A stretch of DNA of 64,000 bases from contig JANJTM010000038.1 of the NCBI GenBank assembly GCA_024711125.1, positions 124,001-188,000 on the forward strand. Reading direction: 5' to 3'. The position numbers and the translations under genes are program-made. The DNA is from Rhodothermales bacterium. GTDB lineage: Bacteria > Bacteroidota > Rhodothermia > Rhodothermales > UBA10348. The notes beneath the pieces were generated by a model. That model was not told where the DNA came from. It saw only the letters and a program-made list of their open reading frames with translations, and did no database searches. Shown piece by piece: positions 28,417 to 37,777 of the stretch. Each line of letters starts with the position of its first letter. The stretch's first letter is position 1.

Positions 28417-29556
28417 ATGAATCCCCAGCAGGCCGAGGCCTGGACCCTGGTGCTCCTCGGCGCGGCGGTCGGACTGGCTGCCGCGTGGGTCCTGCGCACG
28501 GTCTTCGGCGTCGTTCGACGCGCGACGGGATCCGCACTCGACGGCGTCCCTCCCCGAACCACCGGTACGGCGGGACTCCACAACGAGGAACTGGAACGGC
28601 AGAACGCCCGGCTCGAGCGCGAACGCGAAACGGAACGGGAACGACGTCGGATTCTTTCGGACATGAACGAGATGCTCCTGCTCCAGAAAGAGGAGCAGGA
28701 GGCCCGTGCGAGCGATCTCGCCGTGGCGAACGCCGAGCTGGAACGCATGCAACAGCTGACGGCCTGGCAGCAGGAGGCCCTGGCCGAACGGAACGAGGCG
28801 CTCGAAAACCAGACGGCCGAGGCGGAACGACTCTCCCGCGAACTGGCGCGCCGCGTCGAGCAACTGAACGTGGCGCTCGCGCAGATCGAGCGGTTGCACC
28901 GGGATCACGAGGCGTTTCTCCGGCACGAGCTGCGCAACGCGATCAGCCCGATCCTCGGGTACGTGGCGTTGCTGGAATCGGACGATCCGTCCTCCGAACA
29001 ATCGACGCGGTGGTTGGCCGGCATCCGCGAGGCGGCCGAAGCCACGGAGCGGCTGCTGAACGAACTGAGGGATCTGCAGGCGATCGAACGCGGCTCGCGC
29101 GCGATCGAGCGACAGGCCGTCCCGCTCGATGACCTCGCGCGATCGGCCGTGCGAGCGGTAGACCCACGGGGTACGGTCGAGTTCGACCTGGATCTCGCGA
29201 CCTGTTCCGCCCTCGGGGACCCGTCGCTCCTGCCGGGAGTCCTCGTGAACCTCGTGCGCAATGCCGTGGAGCACGTCCGCGGCCAGCCGAAGCCCTCGGT
29301 ACACGTGCACACCTCGGTCGAGCACGACCAGGCGATCGTCAGGGTGCGGAACGGTGGTCCCGCGATTCCGAAGGCCCTCCTGCCCCGGTTCTTCGATCGG
29401 TTCAACTCGACGAAGGAGGGCGGAACGGGGCTCGGCACCTCGTACGTGTTCCTCGTCGTGCGGGCGCACGGCGGGGATGTACACGTCGAATCGAGCGATT
29501 CGACCGGAACCACGGTGACGGTGCGACTTCCGCTCGCGGGGCCGGACGAGCGCTGA
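28417..29556 (+). CDS. Sensor histidine kinase (single TM, coiled coil, HisKA/HATPase_c)
   Basis: MNPQQAEAWTLVLLGAAVGLAAAWVLRTVF, long coiled coil, FLRHELRNAISPILGYVALLE, NLVRNAVEHV, GGTGLGTSYVF. Confidence 0.92.
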   Translation: MNPQQAEAWTLVLLGAAVGLAAAWVLRTVFGVVRRATGSALDGVPPRTTGTAGLHNEELERQNARLERERETERERRRILSDMNEMLLLQKEEQEARASDLAVANAELERMQQLTAWQQEALAERNEALENQTAEAERLSRELARRVEQLNVALAQIERLHRDHEAFLRHELRNAISPILGYVALLESDDPSSEQSTRWLAGIREAAEATERLLNELRDLQAIERGSRAIERQAVPLDDLARSAVRAVDPRGTVEFDLDLATCSALGDPSLLPGVLVNLVRNAVEHVRGQPKPSVHVHTSVEHDQAIVRVRNGGPAIPKALLPRFFDRFNSTKEGGTGLGTSYVFLVVRAHGGDVHVESSDSTGTTVTVRLPLAGPDER

Positions 29557-29565
29557 GGGAGCCGA

Positions 29566-31032
29566 TCAACGCCGGACGAGCGGCGGGTCGCATCCCAGGT
29601 CGATCCGGGACGCCGTGTCGTTGTTGGGTATGCAGCTGCCCGATGGTACCCAGTCCGGCTCGTATCGATCGAGCTGGGGGTCCCTCAACGCTTCGGCCAC
29701 GAACGCGGTCAGCAGGTCCACTTCGCGATCGGTCAGCCCCAGCGGCACGAACTGCTCAGACAGATGCTGTGCCGGAAGGGAAACCTCGGGGATCGCCCGG
29801 TTCTTGTATTGCACCACGTCGCGAACCGACACGAACGAGGCTCCGTGGCCGAGGAAAACGGCGTCGGCCAGGTTGTAGAGCTGGGGGGTCTTGAAACAGT
29901 ACGAGTCGTCCGGGTCGAGCGTGAACGCGGCTCGCCCCAGCGGCTTGGGAAGGTCCCGCGGATCGAAGCGGATATCCGGCCCCGCGAGATCGGCCATTCC
30001 GAGCGCGTGGAAGGTCATCGAGTTGAGCGCCGGCCCCGTATGGCAGGCGTGGCAGTTCGCTTTTCCGAAGAACAGGAGGGCGCCCTCCTTCTGGCGCGCC
30101 GTCATCGCTTCGCGTCGGCCGCGGAGCCAGAGTTGGAACGGTGCCCGGTTGGACAGGAGCGTCCGTTCGTACGCGGCGATCGCGAGCGCGGCATCGATGA
30201 GATTGACAGGACGGCCCGGGAAGGCCTGTTCCCACAGGCCCGTGTACACCGGTTCGGCCATGAGCGGTCCGGATGCGAAGCTGCCCATGCGATGCACGCC
30301 CATGGAGGCGATCGACTGCGTCTCCACGCCTTCGAAACCCAGGAAATTCACCTCCTTCGGGGAGCCGGGTGTCCACCGGTGCCGGGTATCGGCATTGACC
30401 CCGGTCGCGCCGAACTGTCCGTTCCAGAGCATGACCTCCTGGTACGCCGAGTTCATGATCGTCGGGGAGCGGATGGGCTGCACGTCCAGTTCGTGGTCGT
30501 TGTAGTCGGGCCTCAGGATGCGTCCCTCTCCGCCACGACCGAACCCGCTGCCGCCCTCGGCGACACCCTGGCGAACGCCGGCCTGGAAACCCGCCCGCGC
30601 GTGGTGGCACGACGCGCAGCTCCACGTCCCTCCTTCGCCGGGCCGTCGCGGATCGACCGCAAGCCCCGACTCGTGGAAGAGCAGTTTTCCGAGCTCCACC
30701 TTGGCCGGCGTGATCGGATTGCGCGGGTCCTGCGGGATGGCCGCCAGGTCGTCCGATTCCGGCAGGAGGAAGTGTGCGACGTCGCCGTCCGGGGAAGCCG
30801 CCCGCAGCGCCTCCTCGAGGGAGCGATCCAGTTGTGACGTCTCGTCGTGGCTTGCCACTTCGCAGGCCGTCAACGAGACGGCGCATCCGAGCAGGAAGGC
30901 CAGTCCGACGCGGACCGGAGGCGGGGCGGCGGACCGCGGCGTCCGGATTTCGTGCGCGCGTGCGCGCCCGACCAAGGCGGGAAGACGGGTCACGGGAGTG
31001 CGGGCCAGGTTTCGGGGCATCCCTGCGAACAA
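29566..31032 (-). CDS. Di-haem cytochrome c peroxidase / MauG family protein
   Basis: Two CXXCH: CASCH and CHACH; PITPAKVELGKLLFHESGL; LTAC lipobox-like N-terminus. Confidence 0.9.
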   Translation of the reverse strand: MFAGMPRNLARTPVTRLPALVGRARAHEIRTPRSAAPPPVRVGLAFLLGCAVSLTACEVASHDETSQLDRSLEEALRAASPDGDVAHFLLPESDDLAAIPQDPRNPITPAKVELGKLLFHESGLAVDPRRPGEGGTWSCASCHHARAGFQAGVRQGVAEGGSGFGRGGEGRILRPDYNDHELDVQPIRSPTIMNSAYQEVMLWNGQFGATGVNADTRHRWTPGSPKEVNFLGFEGVETQSIASMGVHRMGSFASGPLMAEPVYTGLWEQAFPGRPVNLIDAALAIAAYERTLLSNRAPFQLWLRGRREAMTARQKEGALLFFGKANCHACHTGPALNSMTFHALGMADLAGPDIRFDPRDLPKPLGRAAFTLDPDDSYCFKTPQLYNLADAVFLGHGASFVSVRDVVQYKNRAIPEVSLPAQHLSEQFVPLGLTDREVDLLTAFVAEALRDPQLDRYEPDWVPSGSCIPNNDTASRIDLGCDPPLVRR

Positions 31033-31127
31033 TAACGACCGCCGCGCATTATGCGCTTCCGGTCCGGCTTCGAACGCCGGATTCCATTCTTCCGTTTCCC
31101 GACGACATCATCCATCGAGTGCCCGTC

Positions 31128-31751
31128 ATGAAGAAGGTTTCCTCCGGGCGAGGCAGCCACGGAACACGGAAGCGGCACCGCCGCCCGTTCTGGAAGCGCC
31201 TGCTCTCCCGCCGCTCGCAGGAAGACCGCGTAGAGTACGTGAGCCGGCTCCTGGTCATCCCGGTGGCGATCGCGACCGCTGCGCTCCTGTATGGGCTGAC
31301 GATCGAACCGACCGGACGCAAGGACTACGTCGAATCCCTGACGGATCCGCTCCGCTGGTCCTCGTTCCTGCCGGGGACGAACGAATCCTCGGCCACCGGG
31401 CGGGACCTTTCGTCGCGGGCGTCGAACTCCGGTGGTACGGCCGAACTGCCCGTCCCCTCCGCCGCCCCGGCAGTGGCCGATTCGACGGCCGGGCACACGG
31501 ACTCGACGGCCGCGACCCGAGACGGCTCCGGGACGTGGGTGCTCGTGCGGGAAGGCCAGACGCTGTACGACATCGCCCGGGAGCAGTACGGCAACGAGAC
31601 GGCATGGAAGCGCATCTGGCTGTACAACCTGGAGCGGCTGCCGAACCCCACCAACGTGCGCTACGGTATGGAACTGTACATGCCGCCGCCGGGAGAATTG
31701 TCGGCCGAGGAGACGAGCCGCGTCGACCGCCTGTTGGCCGAGTTGTCCTGA
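31128..31751 (+). CDS. Membrane-anchored LysM domain protein
   Basis: TM SRLLVIPVAIATAALLYGL; C-term VLVREGQTLYDIAREQYGNETAWKRIWLYNLERLPNPTNVRYGMELYMP. Confidence 0.8.
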   Translation: MKKVSSGRGSHGTRKRHRRPFWKRLLSRRSQEDRVEYVSRLLVIPVAIATAALLYGLTIEPTGRKDYVESLTDPLRWSSFLPGTNESSATGRDLSSRASNSGGTAELPVPSAAPAVADSTAGHTDSTAATRDGSGTWVLVREGQTLYDIAREQYGNETAWKRIWLYNLERLPNPTNVRYGMELYMPPPGELSAEETSRVDRLLAELS

Positions 31752-31835
31752 TCTCCGGCAGACCGCCCTCGTCGAGCGCGGGGCGGGCCGCAGGCCGCGT
31801 CCGCCGGATCGGAAAGCGCGACCGTACGCCGGGAT

Positions 31836-33890
31836 TCAGGGCCCGCTGAACCGCGCCCGCACATCGAGGGCCGCCGTCGAGCCGTCTGGGAAGACCCGCA
31901 GCGGATTGATCTCCAATTCTGCGGCCTGTGCCACGGCGTCTGACCAGGCCGAAACGGCCAACAGGGCCCCCACGAGCGAATCTGCGGGCACCTCCGCCCG
32001 ACCCCGACGGGCCTCCAGCCGGCGATGGATCGACGTGCGATCCAGGAGGCGCACGGCGCCGGCCCGGTCCAGGGGCGTGAGGGCGAACGCGACATCGCGT
32101 TCCAGTTCCACGTCGATACCACCGGTTCCGACCATGACCAGGGGGCCGAACGCCGCGTCCCGCACCATGCCGACGATGCAGTCGAGTCCCGGTCCCGCCA
32201 TCGCCTGCACGAAAAGGCGGCCCTGGGGATCGATCGTGAGCAGGCGACCGGCTTCCCGGCGAAGGGTCTCGGGGTCTTCGATGCCCAGGACGACGCCGCC
32301 CACGTCGGACTTGTGCACCACGGTCACCGAGTCCAACTTCAGCACGACGGGAAAACCGATCCGTTCGGCCACGGAGGCCGCCTCTTCCACGGTTCCCGCC
32401 GAACCCGACGGGGGTACCGGGATGCCGAGCGCCGAGGCCAGGAGCGAGGCCTCGGAGGGGCGTTGCCATCCGGGCCTGGGCAGCGGAAGTGACGGAAACG
32501 ATCGTCGCACCGGTTCGGGATCCGGTCGTTCGGACGCGAGCCGTGCCTTTCGAAACCACGAAAGGCCGCGCACGGCCTGCTCGGCGTACCGGAATGTCGG
32601 AATCCGGGCCTCGGCCAGGACCTGTCGCGCCAGGACGACCCCATCCGAACCCAGGAGGGCCACGACCACGGGTTTTTCGTGGCCGGCCGCCGCGTCGCGA
32701 ATCGCTTCGGCAGCGAGCTCGGCCGGGTACCCCGGCGGAGGCGGGAGCAGTACGGCTACACCGTCCACCGATGCGTCCCGCAGCAGGAGATCGAGCGCCT
32801 GCCCATATTGCGCCGCCGACGCCGAGGCCAGCATGTCCACCGGGTTTGCGAGGCTCGCCTCCGGCGGCAGCATCGCGGCGAGCGCCTCCGCCGTGCCGGC
32901 CGCCAACGGTTCGACGAGCAGTCCGGCCTCCTCGGCGGCGTCGGCGGCCGCGACGCCCGGGCCGCCCGCGTTCGTGAGGATGGCGAGGCGCCGCACGTCC
33001 ATCCCGGGATACCGGGCGAGGACCCGTGCGGCATCCACGAGGTCTTCGGTGGAACGGGCCCTCAGTACGCCGCCCGCGTCGAAAGCGGCCTCGAACGCCG
33101 CATCCAGACCGGCCAGTGCGCCGGTGTGGGACGATGCGGCGCGGCTTCCGGCGGCCGAACGGCCGGCCTTGAGGGCGACGACAGGCCGGGTGCGCGCGAG
33201 GCTGCGGCAGGCCTGGACGAATCGTCGTCCGTCGGAGACGCGCTCCAGGTAACAACAGACAACCTCGGTCCTCGGGTCTTCGGCCGCCGCCTCGAGCGCG
33301 TCGGTTTCGCCCAGGTCGACCTGGTTTCCGAGCGATACGAGGCGCGATAACCCGAAGCCCCCATCCCGCGCCCACTCGATGACCGACGCGCAGATGGCCC
33401 CGGAATGGGAGACGAACGCGATACGTCCGGGCGGCACGGCCTGCCCGGACAGGAAGGACGTGTCGAGTCCCGTACCGGTGTCGATCAGCCCGACGCAGTT
33501 CGGGCCCACCAGCCGTACCCCGCACCGTGTCGCGACGCCGCGCAGGGCGTGTTCGAGGGCTGCGCCCTCCGGGCCCGTTTCCGAGAAGCCGCCCGAGGCC
33601 ACGATGACATGACGCACCCCGAGGTCCGCAAGGCGCTCGACCGTTTCGGGCACGTCGCGGGCCGGGATCAGCAGCACCGCCAGGTCTGGTGCGCCCTGCA
33701 CGTCATCCAGCGAAGCCAGGACCGGTCGGTCGAACAGGGTTCCGCCCTGGGGATTCACGAAATCGACCCGCCCCGTGAATCCGCGCGAAACGAGGTTGCG
33801 CGCGAGGGTATGGCCCAGTCGACCCGGCGTGCGCGAGGCACCCACCAGCACGACGTGCCGCGACTCGAAGAAACCGTCGATCGGGGTCAC
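31836..33890 (-). CDS. Acetate--CoA ligase (ADP-forming)/acyl-CoA synthetase, CoA-binding + ATP-grasp
   Basis: GTG start VTPIDGFFESRHVVLVGASRTPGRLGHTLARNL...; FVSHSGAICASVIEWA; KAGRSAAGSRAASSHTGALAG; ATP-grasp VVLKLDSVTVVHKSDVGGVVLGI. Confidence 0.88.
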   Translation of the reverse strand: MTPIDGFFESRHVVLVGASRTPGRLGHTLARNLVSRGFTGRVDFVNPQGGTLFDRPVLASLDDVQGAPDLAVLLIPARDVPETVERLADLGVRHVIVASGGFSETGPEGAALEHALRGVATRCGVRLVGPNCVGLIDTGTGLDTSFLSGQAVPPGRIAFVSHSGAICASVIEWARDGGFGLSRLVSLGNQVDLGETDALEAAAEDPRTEVVCCYLERVSDGRRFVQACRSLARTRPVVALKAGRSAAGSRAASSHTGALAGLDAAFEAAFDAGGVLRARSTEDLVDAARVLARYPGMDVRRLAILTNAGGPGVAAADAAEEAGLLVEPLAAGTAEALAAMLPPEASLANPVDMLASASAAQYGQALDLLLRDASVDGVAVLLPPPPGYPAELAAEAIRDAAAGHEKPVVVALLGSDGVVLARQVLAEARIPTFRYAEQAVRGLSWFRKARLASERPDPEPVRRSFPSLPLPRPGWQRPSEASLLASALGIPVPPSGSAGTVEEAASVAERIGFPVVLKLDSVTVVHKSDVGGVVLGIEDPETLRREAGRLLTIDPQGRLFVQAMAGPGLDCIVGMVRDAAFGPLVMVGTGGIDVELERDVAFALTPLDRAGAVRLLDRTSIHRRLEARRGRAEVPADSLVGALLAVSAWSDAVAQAAELEINPLRVFPDGSTAALDVRARFSGP

Positions 33891-35056
33891 GCGAGGGTCT
33901 CCAGGATGCCGCATGCGCGTTCGACGGTCTCGTCCGGCGCGGCGAACGAAATGCGGAAGTGCCCCGACCGCCCGAACGCCGATCCCGGAACGACGAGCAG
34001 GAGCCGCTGCTTGAGCCGTTCCACGAAGTCGGCCTCGTCGCCCGGGGTCTTCGGAAAGAGGTAGAAAGTGCCGTCCGGACGCACGGTTTCGATACCGGCC
34101 CGGTCGAGCGCCGTGAGCAGGCGGGCGCGCTTGCGCTCGTAATGGGCGATGTCCGGTACGGCGTCCACGGCGCGGGCGATGACATGCTGAAGGAACGCCG
34201 GGGCGTTCACGAACCCCAGCAACCGGTTGCACATTGCCAGGGCACTGAGAAACAGTTCTGCGTCTTCCGTCTCGAGTCGAGGGTTGACGGCCGCGTACCC
34301 GATGCGCTCTCCGGAGAGTGAAAACGATTTCGACCACGAATAGCAGATGACGCTGTTCGGGTACAGGGTGGCCGGGGAAACGAACGGGACACCGTCGAAG
34401 ACGACTTCCCGGTAGGGCTCGTCGCTCAGCAGCAGGATGGGACGCCCGTACCGGGCCGATGCGCGGGTCAGCACCTCGGCCACCTCCCGGAGCGCAGACT
34501 CGCCGTAGACGCGCCCCGAGGGGTTGTTGGGCGTGTTCAGGAGCACGGCGCGCGTTTTCGGGGTGACGGCCCGCTCGATGGCCCCGGCATCCAGTTCGAA
34601 ATCGGACCGGCTGTCGGCGAGGACCATCCGGCCTCCGTGGTTGTCGATATAGAACCCGTACTCGAGGAAGTACGGCTTCACGACGACCACCTCGTCCCCG
34701 GGTTCGAGAAGGGTCTTGAGTACCACGTTGATGGCCCCGGCGGCACCCGTCGTCATGACGACGTGGGAGGCCCCGATGCCGGGCAGGAGGCCTCGGCGAT
34801 CGAGGTGCTGCGCGACCCGCTCTCGGGTCTCCGGATACCCGGCATTCGGCATGTAGGCGTGCGGAAGGTCGGCCAGGGCAGCCTCGCGGAACGCCTCGCG
34901 AAAGAGCTTCGGGGGCGGAAAGTCCGGGTTGCCGATCGACAGGTCGGCCACGCGGTCGGCTCCATGCAGCGCCTTGAGCCGAAGACCCTCCTCGAACATG
35001 CGTCGGATTGCCGATCCGCGCGAATGGAACTCCCGGATTTTTGCTGCGACGATCAT
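33887..35056 (-). CDS. PLP-dependent class I/II aminotransferase
   Basis: SIGNPDFPPP, NTPNNPSGRVY, LLSDEPYREVVF, CYSWSKSFSLSGERIGY. Confidence 0.93.
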   Translation of the reverse strand: MIVAAKIREFHSRGSAIRRMFEEGLRLKALHGADRVADLSIGNPDFPPPKLFREAFREAALADLPHAYMPNAGYPETRERVAQHLDRRGLLPGIGASHVVMTTGAAGAINVVLKTLLEPGDEVVVVKPYFLEYGFYIDNHGGRMVLADSRSDFELDAGAIERAVTPKTRAVLLNTPNNPSGRVYGESALREVAEVLTRASARYGRPILLLSDEPYREVVFDGVPFVSPATLYPNSVICYSWSKSFSLSGERIGYAAVNPRLETEDAELFLSALAMCNRLLGFVNAPAFLQHVIARAVDAVPDIAHYERKRARLLTALDRAGIETVRPDGTFYLFPKTPGDEADFVERLKQRLLLVVPGSAFGRSGHFRISFAAPDETVERACGILETLA

Positions 35057-35263
35057 CGAAAGGCTTCGCTCGACTGCTGCCGTTAGGTACGACCGCGGGG
35101 AATGACGCGGGGGAATGCCCGGTTCGTTTTGCGTGGAGGCGCGGCGAAAACGGGGAGGCGGACCCTTCTCGCGCGGCACCGTTCCGTCGCCGTACCTTCG
35201 CTTTGCAACCGTGCCACCCCGCACGCCGCCGGCCCGGGATCTACCCCCAATATCCGAACCGAC

Positions 35264-35986
35264 GTGGACTGGATCACCGATCCGCAAGGCTGGATCGCGC
35301 TCGTCACGCTGACGTCTCTCGAGATCGTCCTCGGGATCGACAACATCATCTTCATTTCGATCCTCTCGGCCCGGCTGCCCGCTGCACAGCAGGCCCGTGC
35401 GCGCATGCTCGGTCTGGCGCTCGCGCTTTTCGGTCGCGTCGCGTTGCTGCTGTCCCTTGCGTGGATCATGAAGCTGACGACCCCGCTCTTCACCGTCCTG
35501 TACGAGGAGATCTCGGGTCGGGATCTCATCCTCGTGGGTGGAGGGCTTTTTCTGCTCGCCAAGAGCACCCACGAGATCCACGTCAGGATCGAAGGCCAGG
35601 CCGAGACGCATGCGGCCAGGGGGGTAGTGACATTCCGCAGTGTGCTGATCCAGATCCTCCTGCTCGACGTCGTCTTCTCGCTCGATTCGGTCATCACGGC
35701 GGTGGGCATGGTCGACCAGGTTCCGATCATGATCACCGCGATCGTGATCGCCATCCTGTTCATGATGGCCTCGGCTTCGGCCGTGTCCCGGTTCATCGAG
35801 GAACATCCGACGGTCAAGATCCTGGCCCTGTCGTTCCTGCTGATGGTCGGCGTGGCCCTCATCGCGGAAGGCTTCGATCTGCACATTCCGCGCGGCTACA
35901 TCTACTTCGCGATGGCCTTCTCCGTGTTCGTCGAGATGCTGAATCTCAGGATCCGGAACAGGACCCCTGCGAGGTCCACCCGCTGA
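35264..35986 (+). CDS. TerC family integral membrane protein
   Basis: VDWITDPQGWIALVTLTSLEIVLGIDNIIFISILSARLP...LLDVVFSLDSVITAVGMVDQ...HIPRGYIYFAMAFSVFVEMLN; GTG start. Confidence 0.93.
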   Translation: MDWITDPQGWIALVTLTSLEIVLGIDNIIFISILSARLPAAQQARARMLGLALALFGRVALLLSLAWIMKLTTPLFTVLYEEISGRDLILVGGGLFLLAKSTHEIHVRIEGQAETHAARGVVTFRSVLIQILLLDVVFSLDSVITAVGMVDQVPIMITAIVIAILFMMASASAVSRFIEEHPTVKILALSFLLMVGVALIAEGFDLHIPRGYIYFAMAFSVFVEMLNLRIRNRTPARSTR

Positions 35987-35990
35987 TCGT

Positions 35991-36020
35991 CGGAACCGGT
36001 TCCGAGGAACCGGTTTCCGG
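35991..36020. repeat. Two adjacent GGAACCGGTT(T)CC palindromes
   Basis: CGGAACCGGTTCCG perfect 14-bp palindrome followed by AGGAACCGGTTTCCGG; T-run at 36043. Confidence 0.6.
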
Positions 36021-36063
36021 ACCCCTCGTACTTCGGCCAATTTTTTCTTCCTGAACCCTCGTC

Positions 36064-36498
36064 ATGGGCGCTTCGTTCGAGAAGGACGGTTGGGACGGCG
36101 GAATCCAGCCGTCGGTCTCCAAGGACAAGTGGGTGCGTTTTGCCATCCAGAAGATGGAGCGCGGGTATGCGCTGATCCTCAGCGACGAGCGCAAGAGCGC
36201 CTGTTTCTTCATGGCGGGCAAGGGCTACGAGGGATGCTCGTTCAAGGTGGCCCGCCAGATGATCGTCGACGGAATCCTGGTCGAGTCGGGTTCGCACCCG
36301 CTCGGAAAGCTGTACATCCTGGATCGCGAGGCCCTGGCTCGCCTGTCGCAGCCGGCGCCGAAGACCCCTCTCCACGTGCGCACGAAGTTCCAGGCCGATC
36401 CCGAGGTGCGCGGTTCGCGATCCCGGTCCACCCGGTCTTCCGACGACGATTCCGACGAAACGACGGGAGAGCGGGAAAGCGTCGACGGGTTGGAGTGA
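36064..36498 (+). CDS. Hypothetical protein
   Basis: MGASFEKDGWDGGIQPSVSKDKWVRFAIQKMERGYALILSDERKSACFFMAGKGYEGCSFKVARQMIVDGILVESG...; Ser/Asp-rich tail. Confidence 0.6.
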   Translation: MGASFEKDGWDGGIQPSVSKDKWVRFAIQKMERGYALILSDERKSACFFMAGKGYEGCSFKVARQMIVDGILVESGSHPLGKLYILDREALARLSQPAPKTPLHVRTKFQADPEVRGSRSRSTRSSDDDSDETTGERESVDGLE

Positions 36499-36536
36499 CC
36501 GCGTGACGCCCGGGAGCGGTCCAGCCCGCAGACGGA

Positions 36537-37730
36537 TCAGCGGCCCCGGCGGGGTACCGTCGGAAGGCGTCTGACGACCATCACGGTCGCGTCGTCCGCC
36601 CACGGTGAGCTGCCGCCGAAACGATCGGCGTCATCGAAGATGGCCTGCAGGACGGTTTGCGCCGATTCGGTGCGCAGGTCCCGGGCAAGCGCGACAAGGC
36701 GCTCGGTCCCGTACATCTCGTCCCCCGGCCCGGAACGCTCGATGATGCCGTCCGAGATCAGGACGAGCAGGTCGCCGGGCGCCATGCGCACGAAATTGCG
36801 CTCGAGCGGGATCTCGGGCAGGGGTCCGAAGACCGTTCCCGTGGGCTCGAGCTCGACCATGCGCCCCTCGGAGAACAGCATGGGCGACACGTGTCCCGCG
36901 TTGGCGTAGAGCAGGTTTCCGTTGTGTTCGATCTCCCCGTAGAAGACCGACATGAATCGGCTGGACCAGGACGATCGGTGCACGATGCGGTTCAGCTTCT
37001 TCATCGTGTGCAGCATCTTCAGCTGCGCCTCCATGCCCATCCGGATCCCCGTGATGACGTCGCGCACGAGAAGCGCGGCAGGCAGGCCGTGACCGCTGGC
37101 ATCGCCGATCGAGATGCCCACGACGTCCGGGCCGAGGTCGATGTAGTCGAAGAAGTCCCCGCCCACGGATTCGGCCGGGATCGACCGGGCGGCGAACTCG
37201 AAGCCCGGGAACGTGGGCACACCCGACGGAAGGAGGCTTCGCTGGATCTCGGCGGCCTGCTCCATGTCGTTCCGCACGGCCTCGGCCTGCAGCCGGTTGT
37301 TCAGCGCGAAGCGCACGGCGTTCATCGCGAACGCGACCTCTTCGTGCGACCACCCCTCCAGGAGGTCGTAGACGAACAGCCACCGGCGAAGCGAGGTGCG
37401 CCAGACCGCGAACGCCGCGGGAACGACGATCCCGTTGTCGGTGGTTTCGGCGAACTCGGCGCGGTCGAAAAGGTAGCTGCCGTGCTCGTCGATGGCCTGC
37501 ACGATAGGGTGGTCGGCGTGAAGCCGCTCCGGACCGCGGCTTCCCGCGATGCGCACGAAGTCTTCGTCGAGCTGTTCGTACAGGCGCCCCGACGAAAACC
37601 GGAGCGATGGACCGAACGAGGCTTCGAAGGCCGCGAGAATGTCGGGCAGGAAGCTCGAACCGTCGCTCTGGAGGCGGATGCGGGCGAGAAGGGCGTCCAG
37701 CGCCCGGTAAAAGGCCTTGGGGTCGAGCAT
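36537..37730 (-). CDS. SpoIIE/RsbU-type PP2C serine phosphatase
   Basis: EQAAEIQRSLLPSGVPTFPGFEFAARSIPAESVGGDFFDYIDLGPDVVGISIGDASGHGLPAALLVRDV...ISDGIIER. Confidence 0.92.
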   Translation of the reverse strand: MLDPKAFYRALDALLARIRLQSDGSSFLPDILAAFEASFGPSLRFSSGRLYEQLDEDFVRIAGSRGPERLHADHPIVQAIDEHGSYLFDRAEFAETTDNGIVVPAAFAVWRTSLRRWLFVYDLLEGWSHEEVAFAMNAVRFALNNRLQAEAVRNDMEQAAEIQRSLLPSGVPTFPGFEFAARSIPAESVGGDFFDYIDLGPDVVGISIGDASGHGLPAALLVRDVITGIRMGMEAQLKMLHTMKKLNRIVHRSSWSSRFMSVFYGEIEHNGNLLYANAGHVSPMLFSEGRMVELEPTGTVFGPLPEIPLERNFVRMAPGDLLVLISDGIIERSGPGDEMYGTERLVALARDLRTESAQTVLQAIFDDADRFGGSSPWADDATVMVVRRLPTVPRRGR

Positions 37731-37777
37731 GGGGATCGGCCGGTACGCCGGCTCACATCGTGGGAAAAGGGCGAGAC

